Below the pieces are notes generated by a model. It worked only from the letters and a program-made list of their open reading frames with translations, had not been told where the DNA came from and ran no database searches. From assembly GCA_045106855.1 (NCBI GenBank), contig JBGCFI010000007.1:124001-188000 (forward strand): a stretch of DNA of 64,000 nucleotides. Reading direction: 5' to 3'. Source of the DNA: Granulosicoccus sp045106855 (GTDB lineage: Bacteria; Pseudomonadota; Gammaproteobacteria; Granulosicoccales; Granulosicoccaceae). The position numbers and the translations under genes are program-made. Shown one piece after another: positions 1 through 8,643 of the stretch (its first letter is position 1; each line of letters begins with the position of its first letter).

Positions 1-79
1 CGTGTCACTAATTGCACTCTTGATATCTAAAGTCATCTAGTATTCGGCCTTCAAAGATTTTGTAGCCACAGGGGAGATC

Positions 80-2020
80 ATGAGTAACGACGTATTTGCG
101 GTACCTGAAGACTTTGCCAGCAACGCTCTGATAAACGAGGCTCGATATCAGGAGTTGTATTCGCAGTCGATTAATGATCCAGATGCATTCTGGGCCGAGC
201 AAGGCAAGCGTCTGGACTGGATTACGCCGTATACCAAGGTTAAAAATACGACTTATGAATACCCGGGTGTTTCTATTCAATGGTACGAAGACGGCGAGTT
301 GAACGTCAGCGCCAATTGTATTGACAGACATCTTGCGACACGAGCCGATCAGATCGCCATTATATGGGAAGGTGACGATCCGTCAGTCGACAAGCAAATA
401 ACCTATCGTGAACTCCATGAGAAAGTTTGCCGCTTAGCCAATGTGTACAAGTCTCTTGGCGTGGGTAAAGGGGACAGGGTTATTATCTACATGCCGATGA
501 TTCCGGAAGCCGCTTATGCCATGTTGGCTTGTGCGCGCATCGGTGCTATCCATTCTATTGTCTTTGGCGGTTTCAGTGCAGATGCGCTGGCGGACAGGAT
601 AACCGGTTGTACTGCAAAGCTTCTTATTACCGCAGACGAAGGTATACGTGGAGGACGTAGTGTGCCGCTGAAGGCAAATGCCGACAGAGCGGTGGAAAAG
701 GTAGAACATGAAGTAAAAATGGTGGTCGTTCAGCACACCGGTGGTGATGTGAACCAGCGTGAGGGACTGGATTTCTGGTACCACGAAGAAACCGCACAGG
801 CGTCAGCTGACTGTTCGCCCGAGCCCATGAAAGCCGAAGATCCACTGTTTATCCTCTACACATCCGGGTCTACGGGTATGCCCAAAGGTGTTGTACATAC
901 CACCGGTGGGTACCTTGTTTACGCCTCAATGACGCACGAGTATGTCTTTGACTATCACGATGGCGACATTTACTGGTGCACCGCTGATGTCGGCTGGGTC
1001 ACTGGACATAGTTACATCGTCTATGGGCCTTTGGCAAATGGTGCAACTACACTGATGTTCGAGGGAGTCCCGACGTACCCTAGTCCTGCGCGGTTCTGGG
1101 AGGTTTGTGAAAAACATAAAGTCAATATTTTCTACACTGCCCCCACTGCCATAAGAGCGCTAATGGGAGCAGGTGACGACAACGTCAAGGGCTCGGAATT
1201 ATCTTCATTGAGGTTGCTCGGATCTGTCGGAGAACCGATTAATCCTGAAGCATGGAAGTGGTACTACGAAGTGGTAGGCAACAGTCAGTGCCCCATTGTC
1301 GACACCTGGTGGCAAACGGAAACCGGCGGTATTCTGATTACACCCTTACCCGGTGCCACACAAACCAAGCCAGGTTCAGCAACACGCCCGTTTTTTGGGG
1401 TCCAACCAGTAATTCTCGATGCTGAGGGCAATGAACAGACTGAGACAATTGCTGAGGGTGTGCTTTGTATTCGCGATAGCTGGCCGGGACAGATGCGAAC
1501 CGTTTTCGGAGATCACGATCGTTTTGTTTCGACTTATTTCGAGACGTTTAAGGGTTACTACTTCACGGGTGATGGTTGTCGGCGGGATGCTGACGGTTAC
1601 TACTGGATAACAGGAAGAGTCGATGATGTCATCAATGTCTCTGGTCATAGAATGGGGACCGCAGAGGTTGAATCCGCTCTGGTTGCACATCCGATGGTGT
1701 CCGAGGCGGCTGTGGTCGGATTTCCGCACGACATCAAGGGGCAGGGTATCTATGCGTATGTAACCCTGATGGAGGGACAAGAGCCAAGTGAAGAGCTGCG
1801 CCGTGAACTGGTCGTCTGGGTGCGGAAGGAAATCGGGCCAATCGCTTCCCCTGATCTCATTCAATGGGCGCCTGGTTTGCCCAAAACGCGCTCTGGTAAA
1901 ATCATGCGCCGTATTTTGCGTAAGATCGCTGAGAACGATTATGGATCGTTGGGCGATACCTCGACGTTGGCGGATCCTTCAGTTGTTGATGACCTGATTG
2001 AGAATCGGGCCAACGGGTAA
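80..2020 (+). CDS. acs: acetyl-CoA synthetase
   Basis: Activates acetate with ATP and CoA to acetyl-CoA through an acetyl-adenylate, in the cytoplasm. The 646-residue product has the usual family length. The N-terminal segment with FWAEQGKRLDWI is typical. The P-loop-like adenylation motif TSGSTGMPKG lies near residues 261-270, the WWQTETGG substrate and nucleotide motif near 414-421, TGDG and the hinge near 500-520, and the C-terminal PKTRSGKIMRR carries the acetylation-target lysine near 609. ATG at 80 is preceded by GGGGAG at ideal spacing. Only 79 bases of upstream sequence are visible, so any promoter is mostly outside. It stands alone and probably ends at the hairpin just after its stop. 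Assignment is secure from motifs and full-length family agreement. Confidence 0.97.
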   Translation: MSNDVFAVPEDFASNALINEARYQELYSQSINDPDAFWAEQGKRLDWITPYTKVKNTTYEYPGVSIQWYEDGELNVSANCIDRHLATRADQIAIIWEGDDPSVDKQITYRELHEKVCRLANVYKSLGVGKGDRVIIYMPMIPEAAYAMLACARIGAIHSIVFGGFSADALADRITGCTAKLLITADEGIRGGRSVPLKANADRAVEKVEHEVKMVVVQHTGGDVNQREGLDFWYHEETAQASADCSPEPMKAEDPLFILYTSGSTGMPKGVVHTTGGYLVYASMTHEYVFDYHDGDIYWCTADVGWVTGHSYIVYGPLANGATTLMFEGVPTYPSPARFWEVCEKHKVNIFYTAPTAIRALMGAGDDNVKGSELSSLRLLGSVGEPINPEAWKWYYEVVGNSQCPIVDTWWQTETGGILITPLPGATQTKPGSATRPFFGVQPVILDAEGNEQTETIAEGVLCIRDSWPGQMRTVFGDHDRFVSTYFETFKGYYFTGDGCRRDADGYYWITGRVDDVINVSGHRMGTAEVESALVAHPMVSEAAVVGFPHDIKGQGIYAYVTLMEGQEPSEELRRELVVWVRKEIGPIASPDLIQWAPGLPKTRSGKIMRRILRKIAENDYGSLGDTSTLADPSVVDDLIENRANG

Positions 2021-2049
2021 AGGCATACCAAGTGGCTACCTGATTTTTT
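2021..2049 (+). terminator. candidate Rho-independent terminator of acs
   Basis: Directly after the acs stop, AGG..CC pairs with GG..CCT around the loop AAGT, with an internal mismatch, and is followed by a run of six T (2044-2049). The stem is weak. The rest of the gap to 2318 also holds a loose inverted repeat (CGTCAG near 2055, CTGACG near 2104), but nothing I can name. Confidence 0.35.
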
Positions 2050-2318
2050 ACCTGGCGTCAGTATTGTTGCACAGTGGCGCTAGTGAGCAGCAACATCGGC
2101 CACGCTGACGATGTATGGGAGCACGTGCATCCGGTGCAGATAGGTCTAGTACCCATGCTTTGCCATGCACTTATCTGAAGCTCTTTGACAGACTCTTTCG
2201 GATTCCCCGGAATTCGGAAGAGGCGTTGCGTATAGTCGCCACGCGGCTGCGCAATTCGATTGTTCATGTAAATTTAAAACCAGTATCGCTGGTGAGATCG
2301 GTTTTGGAATAATAACGC

Positions 2319-4364
2319 ATGCTTAACGATCCCTTGCTTCAACCTTTTCAGCTAAAACATCTGACGCTGAAAAACCGCTTCATGACGACCAGCCATGAAC
2401 CGGCTTATCCGGAAAACGGCATGCCCACTGAGCGCTATCGGGCTTATCATGAAGAGCGTGCCAAAGCTGGCGTTGCCCTTGCAATGACAGCCGGGTCAGC
2501 GGCGGTGTCGCGCGACAGTCCACCAGTGTTCAATAATGTATTAGCTTATAAGGATGAGGTTGTACCGTGGATTCGTAATCTCACGGATGCCTGTCATGAT
2601 CATGGTTGTGCTGTGATGATTCAGCTTACGCATCTGGGCCGCCGTACAACCTGGAACAAAGGGGATTGGCTCCCCTCGATTTCATCATCGCAGCATCGCG
2701 AGCCAGCGCATCGTGCGTTTCCCAAACTAGCGGAAGATTGGGATATCGAGCGCGTCATCAAAGATTTTGCCGATGCAGCCGAACGCATGCAGGCGGGTGG
2801 AATGGATGGCATTGAACTTCAGGTGTATGGACATTTGCTGGATCAGTTCTGGTCACCTTTGACAAATGACCTGGATGGTCCTTATGGAAATGCAACGCTC
2901 GATACACGCATGCAACTGCCGCTTGATGTGCTTGCCGCCATTCGCAAGCGTGTGGGTGACGAATTCATTGTGGGTTTTCGTTATACCGCGGACGAGTCGC
3001 AGAAAGGTGGCATCAGCGCAGAGGAAGGTCTTGAAATTTCAAGACGACTCGCTGATACCGGACAAATTGATTTTCTCAATGTCATCAAAGGTCGGATTCA
3101 CACTGATCCGGCGATGACAGACGTAATCCCTATACAAGGGATGAAAAGTGCTCCGCACCTGGATTTTGCAGGCTCCGTCCGGAAGATCACGGGCATGCCC
3201 GTATTTCATGCCGGTCGCATACCGGATGTAGCTACTGCACGGCATGCGGTGCGCGAGGGTTTACTGGATATGGTGGGTATGACACGTGCACACATGGCGG
3301 ACCCGCATATTGTTATCAAAGTCGTCGAAGAGCGTGAACATGATATTCGACCTTGTGTTGGTGCAACGTATTGCCTTGATCGCATATATCAGGCTGGGGA
3401 AGCCTTGTGTATTCACAATGCGGCCACCGGCCGTGAATTGACAATGCCACATTTGATTGATAAAGCGGCTATCGTCAAAAACATTGTTATTGTCGGCGCC
3501 GGCCCCGCAGGACTGGAGGCTGCCAGAGTTGCAGCAGAACGTGGTCATAACGTGACCGTGCTGGAAGCCGCCTCCGATGCTGGAGGCCAGGTGCGTTTAT
3601 GTGCGCAATCCGAGCGCCGGCGAGAAATGATATCGATTATAGATTGGCGTTTGGCACAATGTACTGCTATGGGGGTTGCGTTCCGGTTTAACCTCTATGC
3701 GGAAACCGAAGACATCACTTGCCTCAAACCTGACGTGGTTATTATTGCCACGGGCGGATTGCCGAATTTGAAGCTTTTCGAGACGAGCCAGGAACAACAG
3801 AATGTACTTAGCACCTGGGATATCATTTCGGGCGATGTGGCACCCGCCGACAGTGTCCTGATATACGATGAAAGTGGCGATCATCCAGGTATGCAAGCTG
3901 CCGAGGTGGCTGCAACTGCGGGGGCAAATGTTGAAGTGATGACTCCGGATCGTACACTTGCACCAGACATCATGGCGATGAATCTGACGCCTTACATGCG
4001 ATCTCTTCAAGACAAAAATGTGACTTTTACGCTTACTCGTCGACTGCTTGATGTGCAACGTGATGGCAACCGATTGAAGGCGATCGTAGGTACCGACTAT
4101 AGCGGGCATACCTACGAAACACACTATGATCAGGTGGTTGTTAACTACGGCACGCTACCACTGGACGACGTCTATTTTTCATTAAAGCCCCTATCGTCCA
4201 ACGCAGGCGAGCTTGATCATGAGGCGTTGCTAAACGGGCAAGCGCAGACTTCTGAACGTAACAGTGAGGGGGTGTTTAAGCTATATCGTATTGGCGATGC
4301 TGTGTCAGCAAGAAATACACATGCTGCAATTTTCGATGCTTTACGATTAATGAAAGATATATAA
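2319..4364 (+). CDS. DgcA-like NADH:flavin oxidoreductase (old yellow enzyme fused to NAD(P)-binding domain)
   Basis: A 681-residue member of the trimethylamine dehydrogenase / 2,4-dienoyl-CoA reductase group. Residues 1 to about 345 form an FMN-binding TIM barrel (QLTHLGRR, GFRYTADE, GMTRAHMADP). Residues from about 390 form a FAD/NAD-binding Rossmann module (IVIVGAGPAGLEAARVAAERGH). The linker holds the cluster-type motif CVGATYC, with a later Cys in ALCIHN. Compared with the trimethylamine dehydrogenase pattern C-x2-C-x2-C, the second Cys is Ala. As I remember them, DgcA-type dimethylglycine demethylases share this CVGAxYC form. Length and motifs fit DgcA or N-methylproline demethylase. 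The real substrate is probably an N-methylated amine or amino acid, which agrees with the creatinase nearby. It could instead act on an enone or another methylamine. Confidence 0.75.
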   Translation: MLNDPLLQPFQLKHLTLKNRFMTTSHEPAYPENGMPTERYRAYHEERAKAGVALAMTAGSAAVSRDSPPVFNNVLAYKDEVVPWIRNLTDACHDHGCAVMIQLTHLGRRTTWNKGDWLPSISSSQHREPAHRAFPKLAEDWDIERVIKDFADAAERMQAGGMDGIELQVYGHLLDQFWSPLTNDLDGPYGNATLDTRMQLPLDVLAAIRKRVGDEFIVGFRYTADESQKGGISAEEGLEISRRLADTGQIDFLNVIKGRIHTDPAMTDVIPIQGMKSAPHLDFAGSVRKITGMPVFHAGRIPDVATARHAVREGLLDMVGMTRAHMADPHIVIKVVEEREHDIRPCVGATYCLDRIYQAGEALCIHNAATGRELTMPHLIDKAAIVKNIVIVGAGPAGLEAARVAAERGHNVTVLEAASDAGGQVRLCAQSERRREMISIIDWRLAQCTAMGVAFRFNLYAETEDITCLKPDVVIIATGGLPNLKLFETSQEQQNVLSTWDIISGDVAPADSVLIYDESGDHPGMQAAEVAATAGANVEVMTPDRTLAPDIMAMNLTPYMRSLQDKNVTFTLTRRLLDVQRDGNRLKAIVGTDYSGHTYETHYDQVVVNYGTLPLDDVYFSLKPLSSNAGELDHEALLNGQAQTSERNSEGVFKLYRIGDAVSARNTHAAIFDALRLMKDI

Positions 4365-4376
4365 CTGGTTAATACC

Positions 4377-4405
4377 ATCGGGGATGAACGTTCCGTCGTC
4401 CCGAT
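4377..4405. terminator. hairpin between convergent genes
   Basis: ATCGGG at 4377 pairs with CCCGAT at 4400-4405 across a short loop, in the 73-base gap between the convergent oxidoreductase and membrane protein genes. Neither strand has a good T run after the stem, so its role as a terminator is only suggested by position. Confidence 0.3.
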
Positions 4406-4437
4406 AAAACGCAGTGGGATAGAGCAAATATCGCTGA

Positions 4438-5118
4438 TTAGTAAACCATTCGTTTTCTTAGTACCGGTAAAAAGAAGCGGATCAAAACGGGTGTGACAAA
4501 CAATCCGATAATGGTTGCGGGCCCAAGGTTTCCACCCAGCATCACGCCTATTGCAATCGCGGTAAAGTTCCAGATGAAATTCGCTTTCGGAATCGGCCAG
4601 TGCCAGCGTTTCTCTGCTGCCAGTGATAGTGCGGTTACACCATCCGGGCCCAGCGCGGCTGCAGCCGATAATGAGATGCCAAAAGCGAACATGAATAGCC
4701 CTACAACAAATGCAACGGCATGCCAGGCAAACGGAAGCACTTCGGGTGTGAATGTAGCGCCCAGACTGATTGCGGGCCCGACCAGCAATAATGCGGGCAA
4801 TGTGCCGATTCCCAGCCGGATACTACCCCATTGCCAGGAAATCGAGAATAGTGCAATCGTTAAAAACATTTGGGAAAACCACAGCGGCGCTGCCAGCACA
4901 TGGTGGAGTCCATCTAGCAGTACCGAAAACCCAAAGCTTCCGAATCCTGCCGAGATAGAAATACCGGAACCTAATCCGAGCAGTAAAGGACCTGCCAGGC
5001 CGGCGCTGATCCGGCTAGGAGATGCTTCTAATTCTATGAGAGCAGAATTCGATATGCCTGAAGTCGGATTGCCTAGATCAATATCAATATTGATGATTTC
5101 GAACGTTTTTGAATTCAT
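4438..5118 (-). CDS. YczE/YyaS/YitT-like integral membrane protein
   Basis: A 226-residue protein with about five hydrophobic segments after a roughly 35-residue polar N-terminus. Segments begin near residues 38, 75, 105, 135 and 180. The glycine-rich pattern GLGSGISISAGFGSFGFSVLLDGL and the later ALGPDGVTALSLAAEKR match what I know of the COG2364 YczE/YyaS family, whose function is unknown. ATG at 5118 has no convincing ribosome binding site, so a later start is possible. The opposite strand is also open over the same span, but only this strand gives a membrane protein with family motifs. It is convergent with the oxidoreductase gene and has no clear functional link to its neighbours. Confidence 0.65.
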   Translation of the reverse strand: MNSKTFEIINIDIDLGNPTSGISNSALIELEASPSRISAGLAGPLLLGLGSGISISAGFGSFGFSVLLDGLHHVLAAPLWFSQMFLTIALFSISWQWGSIRLGIGTLPALLLVGPAISLGATFTPEVLPFAWHAVAFVVGLFMFAFGISLSAAAALGPDGVTALSLAAEKRWHWPIPKANFIWNFTAIAIGVMLGGNLGPATIIGLFVTPVLIRFFLPVLRKRMVY

Positions 5119-5837
5119 TGTCTGTTTACAATCACCGCAATAGCTTCATGGTGAGTTAGTGGATGTAAAACTTCCAATCAACTTTCGTACAGTTTTTAAG
5201 AGAAGGTAAAAATACCTATTGCGTCGATGTACGCGGCGTCGCTTTCCATACTTGAAATCGGCTGTGGAAATTTTCTATAAAAAAAACGTGCCACAAAGTA
5301 TAGTCTTACGAAATTAAGCAAAAACATTGACAGTGTTATATTCGAGTTATAACTCTGTATATGGGCAAGCTAAAGCAGATAAATCACGTTATTATCGGGA
5401 TATCTGTGCTTGCAATAAAATTTGGGAAGATGTGGCTGGCATCGATCAGTTAGGTTTAAACAAACCATTCGTATAGGCAGCATAAGTCTTTATTTTAAAC
5501 TCTACCGCTGGGCGGACACAACAATATTCACAGTTGTGTACCTCGATAAATATTGCATAGGTTCGTGCGTATAGGAACTCTGCTCCACCGCAGTCAGAAC
5601 TGTAAATTGGGTCATCCAGCTTTTAACGCTGTTTCCAGGCAATTGAAGGAATTGCTCGATGCAGATCTGTCGTACGCGCTGAATACGCCTTGCTAATGTG
5701 AAAAGTAGTCGGGACCCGCTTCAGCGTTAGTTGCTGTTTTTTCTTTATACAGGTTTCAGGGTACGGACTTGTCCTTATGTATCAGGTGCAGCTGAATAAC
5801 AATTGCCTGGTCTAGGCTTGCCACATTCGGCTATAGA
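5119..5837. other. 719-base intergenic region with promoter-like palindrome and possible gene remnant
   Basis: No full-length gene is visible. A TTGACA at 5329-5334 is followed 9 bases later by the perfect palindrome GAGTTATAACTC (5344-5355), which contains TATAAC and could be a -10 or an operator. An ATG at 5361 just downstream opens only 30 codons. Further on, an open stretch at 5553-5696 (+) reads as about 47 residues containing AFNAVSRQLKELLDADL, which resembles the recognition-helix region of LysR regulators (compare AVSRQxxxLE). It may be the relic of a regulator gene. The region is more AT-rich than its surroundings. Confidence 0.35.
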
Positions 5838-6734
5838 CTAAGTATTGCCTTTGTGTGACAGAGCAACTCCTGTAAGAACAATGAGCAGTGCGATCCAATC
5901 ACTCGTAGTCAGTCGGTCGTCAAGAAGCAACCACCCGAGCAAAACGCCAAATAAAGGCACCAGAAAATTGATCTGACTTAGAAAACTGGCTCCCTGACGT
6001 TTAATAATGACAAGAATCATTAGCGTGGCGGTTGCAGTTGGACCAACGGCCAGAACAACAAGTGCGCCAATAGCCTGCCAGGACGGATTTAGACTAAAAG
6101 GAGCATCAAACCAGAAACTTGCTAGGACCATGATGGCACTGCCAATTAGCATCAGGCACGTCAGCATAGATAATCTGGGGGTGTTAACAAGTGCCCGGGT
6201 AATTAGCGCATTAATGGCATAGCACACAGCAGCTCCCAGGATAGCAAGTTGCCCCATGGCATGAGGGCCACCAAGATCACGTAGTGAATCAGCTCCGAAT
6301 AGTACGATGACGCCGAGCAGGCCGCATACAACTCCTGCTACCTTCCAGGTATTAAGTTTCTCGTCACGCGTAAATAGGTGAGCCAGCACGATAGTGAACA
6401 GCGGCATGATTGCCATAAAGATAGCGGCAAGGCTGGATGAGACTTGCAATTGTCCCCAGCTGACCAGCGCAAATGGTAACGCATAACCGAATATAGCCGA
6501 GGCAATAGCGGGAAGCCAGATGTATCCGAAACCAGGAAGCCTTTGACCTGCAAACTTCATCAATGGCCACAGGATTAGTAGCGCCAGGAAAACACGTGCG
6601 CCAGACACTGTCAATGGTGGTATTTCTGAGACCGCGAATTCGGTGAACATGAAGCTGACACCAAACAGCGCCGACAGGGTGACCAGAAGAACAATATCTG
6701 TGAGTCCAGGTGCTTGCTTCAACGGAGAATTCAT
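5838..6734 (-). CDS. DMT-superfamily (EamA) metabolite transporter
   Basis: About 298 residues in ten hydrophobic segments arranged as two EamA repeats of five, the normal size and architecture for drug/metabolite exporters of the inner membrane. Typical features are SFMFTEFAVSEIPPLTVSGARVFLALLIL in the first repeat and LVPLFGVLLGWLLLDDRL in the second. I chose ATG at 6734. An in-frame GTG at 6764 would add ten polar residues. Neither start has a clear Shine-Dalgarno. Substrate cannot be told from the sequence. The gene is divergent from the creatinase gene, so it might export or import an amino-acid-like compound, but that is only position. Confidence 0.8.
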   Translation of the reverse strand: MNSPLKQAPGLTDIVLLVTLSALFGVSFMFTEFAVSEIPPLTVSGARVFLALLILWPLMKFAGQRLPGFGYIWLPAIASAIFGYALPFALVSWGQLQVSSSLAAIFMAIMPLFTIVLAHLFTRDEKLNTWKVAGVVCGLLGVIVLFGADSLRDLGGPHAMGQLAILGAAVCYAINALITRALVNTPRLSMLTCLMLIGSAIMVLASFWFDAPFSLNPSWQAIGALVVLAVGPTATATLMILVIIKRQGASFLSQINFLVPLFGVLLGWLLLDDRLTTSDWIALLIVLTGVALSHKGNT

Positions 6735-7255
6735 GGAACGAGGATACACGGGCTTATTTATCACAAGGAATATTTGTTTAGAAACGACGTCAAGCGGTTA
6801 ACGCAGATTGTCTGGAATTTTATTAACTGTATTGGTGCATGTTCTGCAGATTTTGTACTTGTCGGGTTTTTCTGGTTCTTACATGTCTATGGATGACGCA
6901 GTTCATCTCCTGCATGGATATAACGGGGCGCGACTGAACGAAGTCAACATCTCGTTAAGCCATGATCATCGAACGTATCAATGCGATTTACGGGCCCACT
7001 GTTACCGAAGTATCAAACGGCGTTGGGGCTCTGATTAATTGCTGCATTTCACGCGATTTTCCTGTGAGTTGCGATCAAATCCGAGATATAAAGCAACTTT
7101 TTAAACGGATTTCAGGTCCGTAGCAGGCGGTGAGATCAGGGAAAAAGGCGCAAGGCTAAAAAGTAACAATATGCCAGAAAAGATGTTTGACGCCGGGCGA
7201 ATTCTGGCGCAACCTACGCACCAAACCAATTGTCAGCTTTTTCTGGATTTTTCCC
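6735..7255. other. divergent intergenic region between transporter and creatinase genes
   Basis: About 520 bases between two divergent genes, which must hold their promoters. I find no consensus TTGACA/TATAAT pair, no hairpin of note and no convincing small gene. Open stretches on the + strand (for example at 6808) show no family features. A creatine-responsive operator may lie here but none can be pointed to. Confidence 0.4.
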
Positions 7256-8467
7256 ATGCAACGCGAACGTTTTCAGGACTACACCAACAATGGCAACAAA
7301 GCCGAACAGACATTCTCGGCGTCTGAGATGCAACGTCGGCAAGATGCCATACGCCAGTATATGGCGCAAAATGATATAGACGCGGCGCTATTCACTTCAT
7401 ATCACAATATCAATTATTACTCGGATTTCCTGTTCTGCCAGTTTGGCAGGCGATATGGCCTGGTGATTACAGGAGAAGAGGCAACCACCATCAGCGCTGG
7501 AATCGATGGCGGTCAACCCTGGCGCAGAACGTTTGGTAACAACGTGACATATACCGATTGGAATCGCGACAACTATTTTCACGCGGTTCGAAATCTGGTG
7601 GGTACCGCCACGCGCATCGGAATCGAATACGATCACGTCAACATCGATCTTTTACACCTTCTGAATGCAGAGTTTCCACAGGTGCAATTTGTGGATATTG
7701 CAGCTCCGGCGATGCAATTGAGAATGATCAAATCTGCTGAAGAGATTGCTCATATCACTAAAATGACTCGCATTGCCGATCTGGGTGGTGCCGCATGTGT
7801 TGAGGCTATTGCAGTCGGTGTTAGCGAACGCGAAGTCGCACTACATTCCACCGCCACTATGGTACGAGAGATTGCTAAAACGTGGCCTAATGCGGAATTA
7901 CTGGATACGTGGACATGGTTTCAATCCGGATTAAACACTGATGGTGCGCATAATCCGGTAACCAGTCGACTTATTGAGTCCGGTGATATCCTTTCCTTGA
8001 ATTGTTTCCCCATGGTTGCGGGCTATTACGTGGCGTTAGAGCGTACATTGTTTGCTGAGTCAGCTAGCGAAGAGCATGTTCGTCTATGGCAAATCAATTG
8101 CCAGGTCCATGATCGTGGAAAGGAACTTCTGGTACCAGGTAACAAATGTTCTGATGTAGCCAAAGAACTTAACGAGATGTATGCTGCGGAAAATCTCCTA
8201 CAGTACCGCTCGTTTGGATACGGCCATTCGTTCGGTGTTCTTTGCCACTACTACGGTCGAGAGGCGGGCCTTGAGTTGCGTGAGGACTGCGATACGGTGC
8301 TTGAGCCTGGTATGGTGGTATCCATGGAGCCAATGATTACTATCCCTGATCACCTCCCTGGTGCTGGCGGATATCGTGAGCACGATATCCTCGTGATCAC
8401 AGACAGCGGCAATAGCAATATCACAGGCTTTGAGTACGGGCCAGAGCATCTGATTGTGGGTGCTTGA
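7256..8467 (+). CDS. creatinase (creatine amidinohydrolase)
   Basis: Hydrolyses creatine to sarcosine and urea (EC 3.5.3.3) in the cytoplasm. It has the pita-bread fold of M24 peptidases but uses no metal. Starting at ATG 7256 gives exactly 403 residues, the length of Pseudomonas putida creatinase. In that numbering the catalytic residues fall in place: His232 in DGAHNP, Glu262 in ALER and Glu358 in SMEP, with Arg335 in YGREAG, which binds the creatine carboxylate. FTSYHNINYYSDFL, SANIDGGQPWRR-like and EPGMVVSMEPM blocks are near identical to the characterised enzyme as I recall it. An upstream in-frame TTG at 7187 would add 23 unrelated residues and is rejected. No creatininase or sarcosine oxidase gene is in the window. 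Product sarcosine would feed glycine metabolism, which suits the bhc cluster further on. Confidence 0.95.
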   Translation: MQRERFQDYTNNGNKAEQTFSASEMQRRQDAIRQYMAQNDIDAALFTSYHNINYYSDFLFCQFGRRYGLVITGEEATTISAGIDGGQPWRRTFGNNVTYTDWNRDNYFHAVRNLVGTATRIGIEYDHVNIDLLHLLNAEFPQVQFVDIAAPAMQLRMIKSAEEIAHITKMTRIADLGGAACVEAIAVGVSEREVALHSTATMVREIAKTWPNAELLDTWTWFQSGLNTDGAHNPVTSRLIESGDILSLNCFPMVAGYYVALERTLFAESASEEHVRLWQINCQVHDRGKELLVPGNKCSDVAKELNEMYAAENLLQYRSFGYGHSFGVLCHYYGREAGLELREDCDTVLEPGMVVSMEPMITIPDHLPGAGGYREHDILVITDSGNSNITGFEYGPEHLIVGA

Positions 8468-8545
8468 TAGCTCTGTTTTGATGTAACCGATTTTTTAAGC
8501 TGTCCAACGTACGTAGAAGTATTAAAACGCTGAGTAAAGCTTTCA

Positions 8546-8575
8546 CCGGGATTTCCAGGGTGGCGGGAATCCCGG
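8546..8575. terminator. strong hairpin between convergent genes
   Basis: CCGGGATT (8546-8553) and AATCCCGG (8568-8575) form a perfect 8-bp stem with a 14-base loop, midway between the creatinase stop and the stop of the convergent enolase-superfamily gene. There is no T run on either side. It may act as a bidirectional terminator or be a REP-type palindrome. Confidence 0.45.
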
Positions 8576-8643
8576 GACTGATACTGAACAAGTCGGTCCG
8601 GCAACTTACGATCAATGAGGACCGGCTGAACACAGCTCGCTAA

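Noticed and set aside
1376..1864. 162-codon minus-strand gene inside acs
   Set aside because: It is antisense to the conserved C-terminal half of acetyl-CoA synthetase and shows no family features.
3597..4124. 175-codon minus-strand gene
   Set aside because: It is a shadow of the flavin oxidoreductase, with Cys/His/Arg-rich composition and no motif.
4493..5143. 216-codon + strand gene
   Set aside because: It is antisense to the YczE-like gene. Its product is Asn/Pro/Ser-rich without domains, while the minus strand gives a coherent membrane protein.
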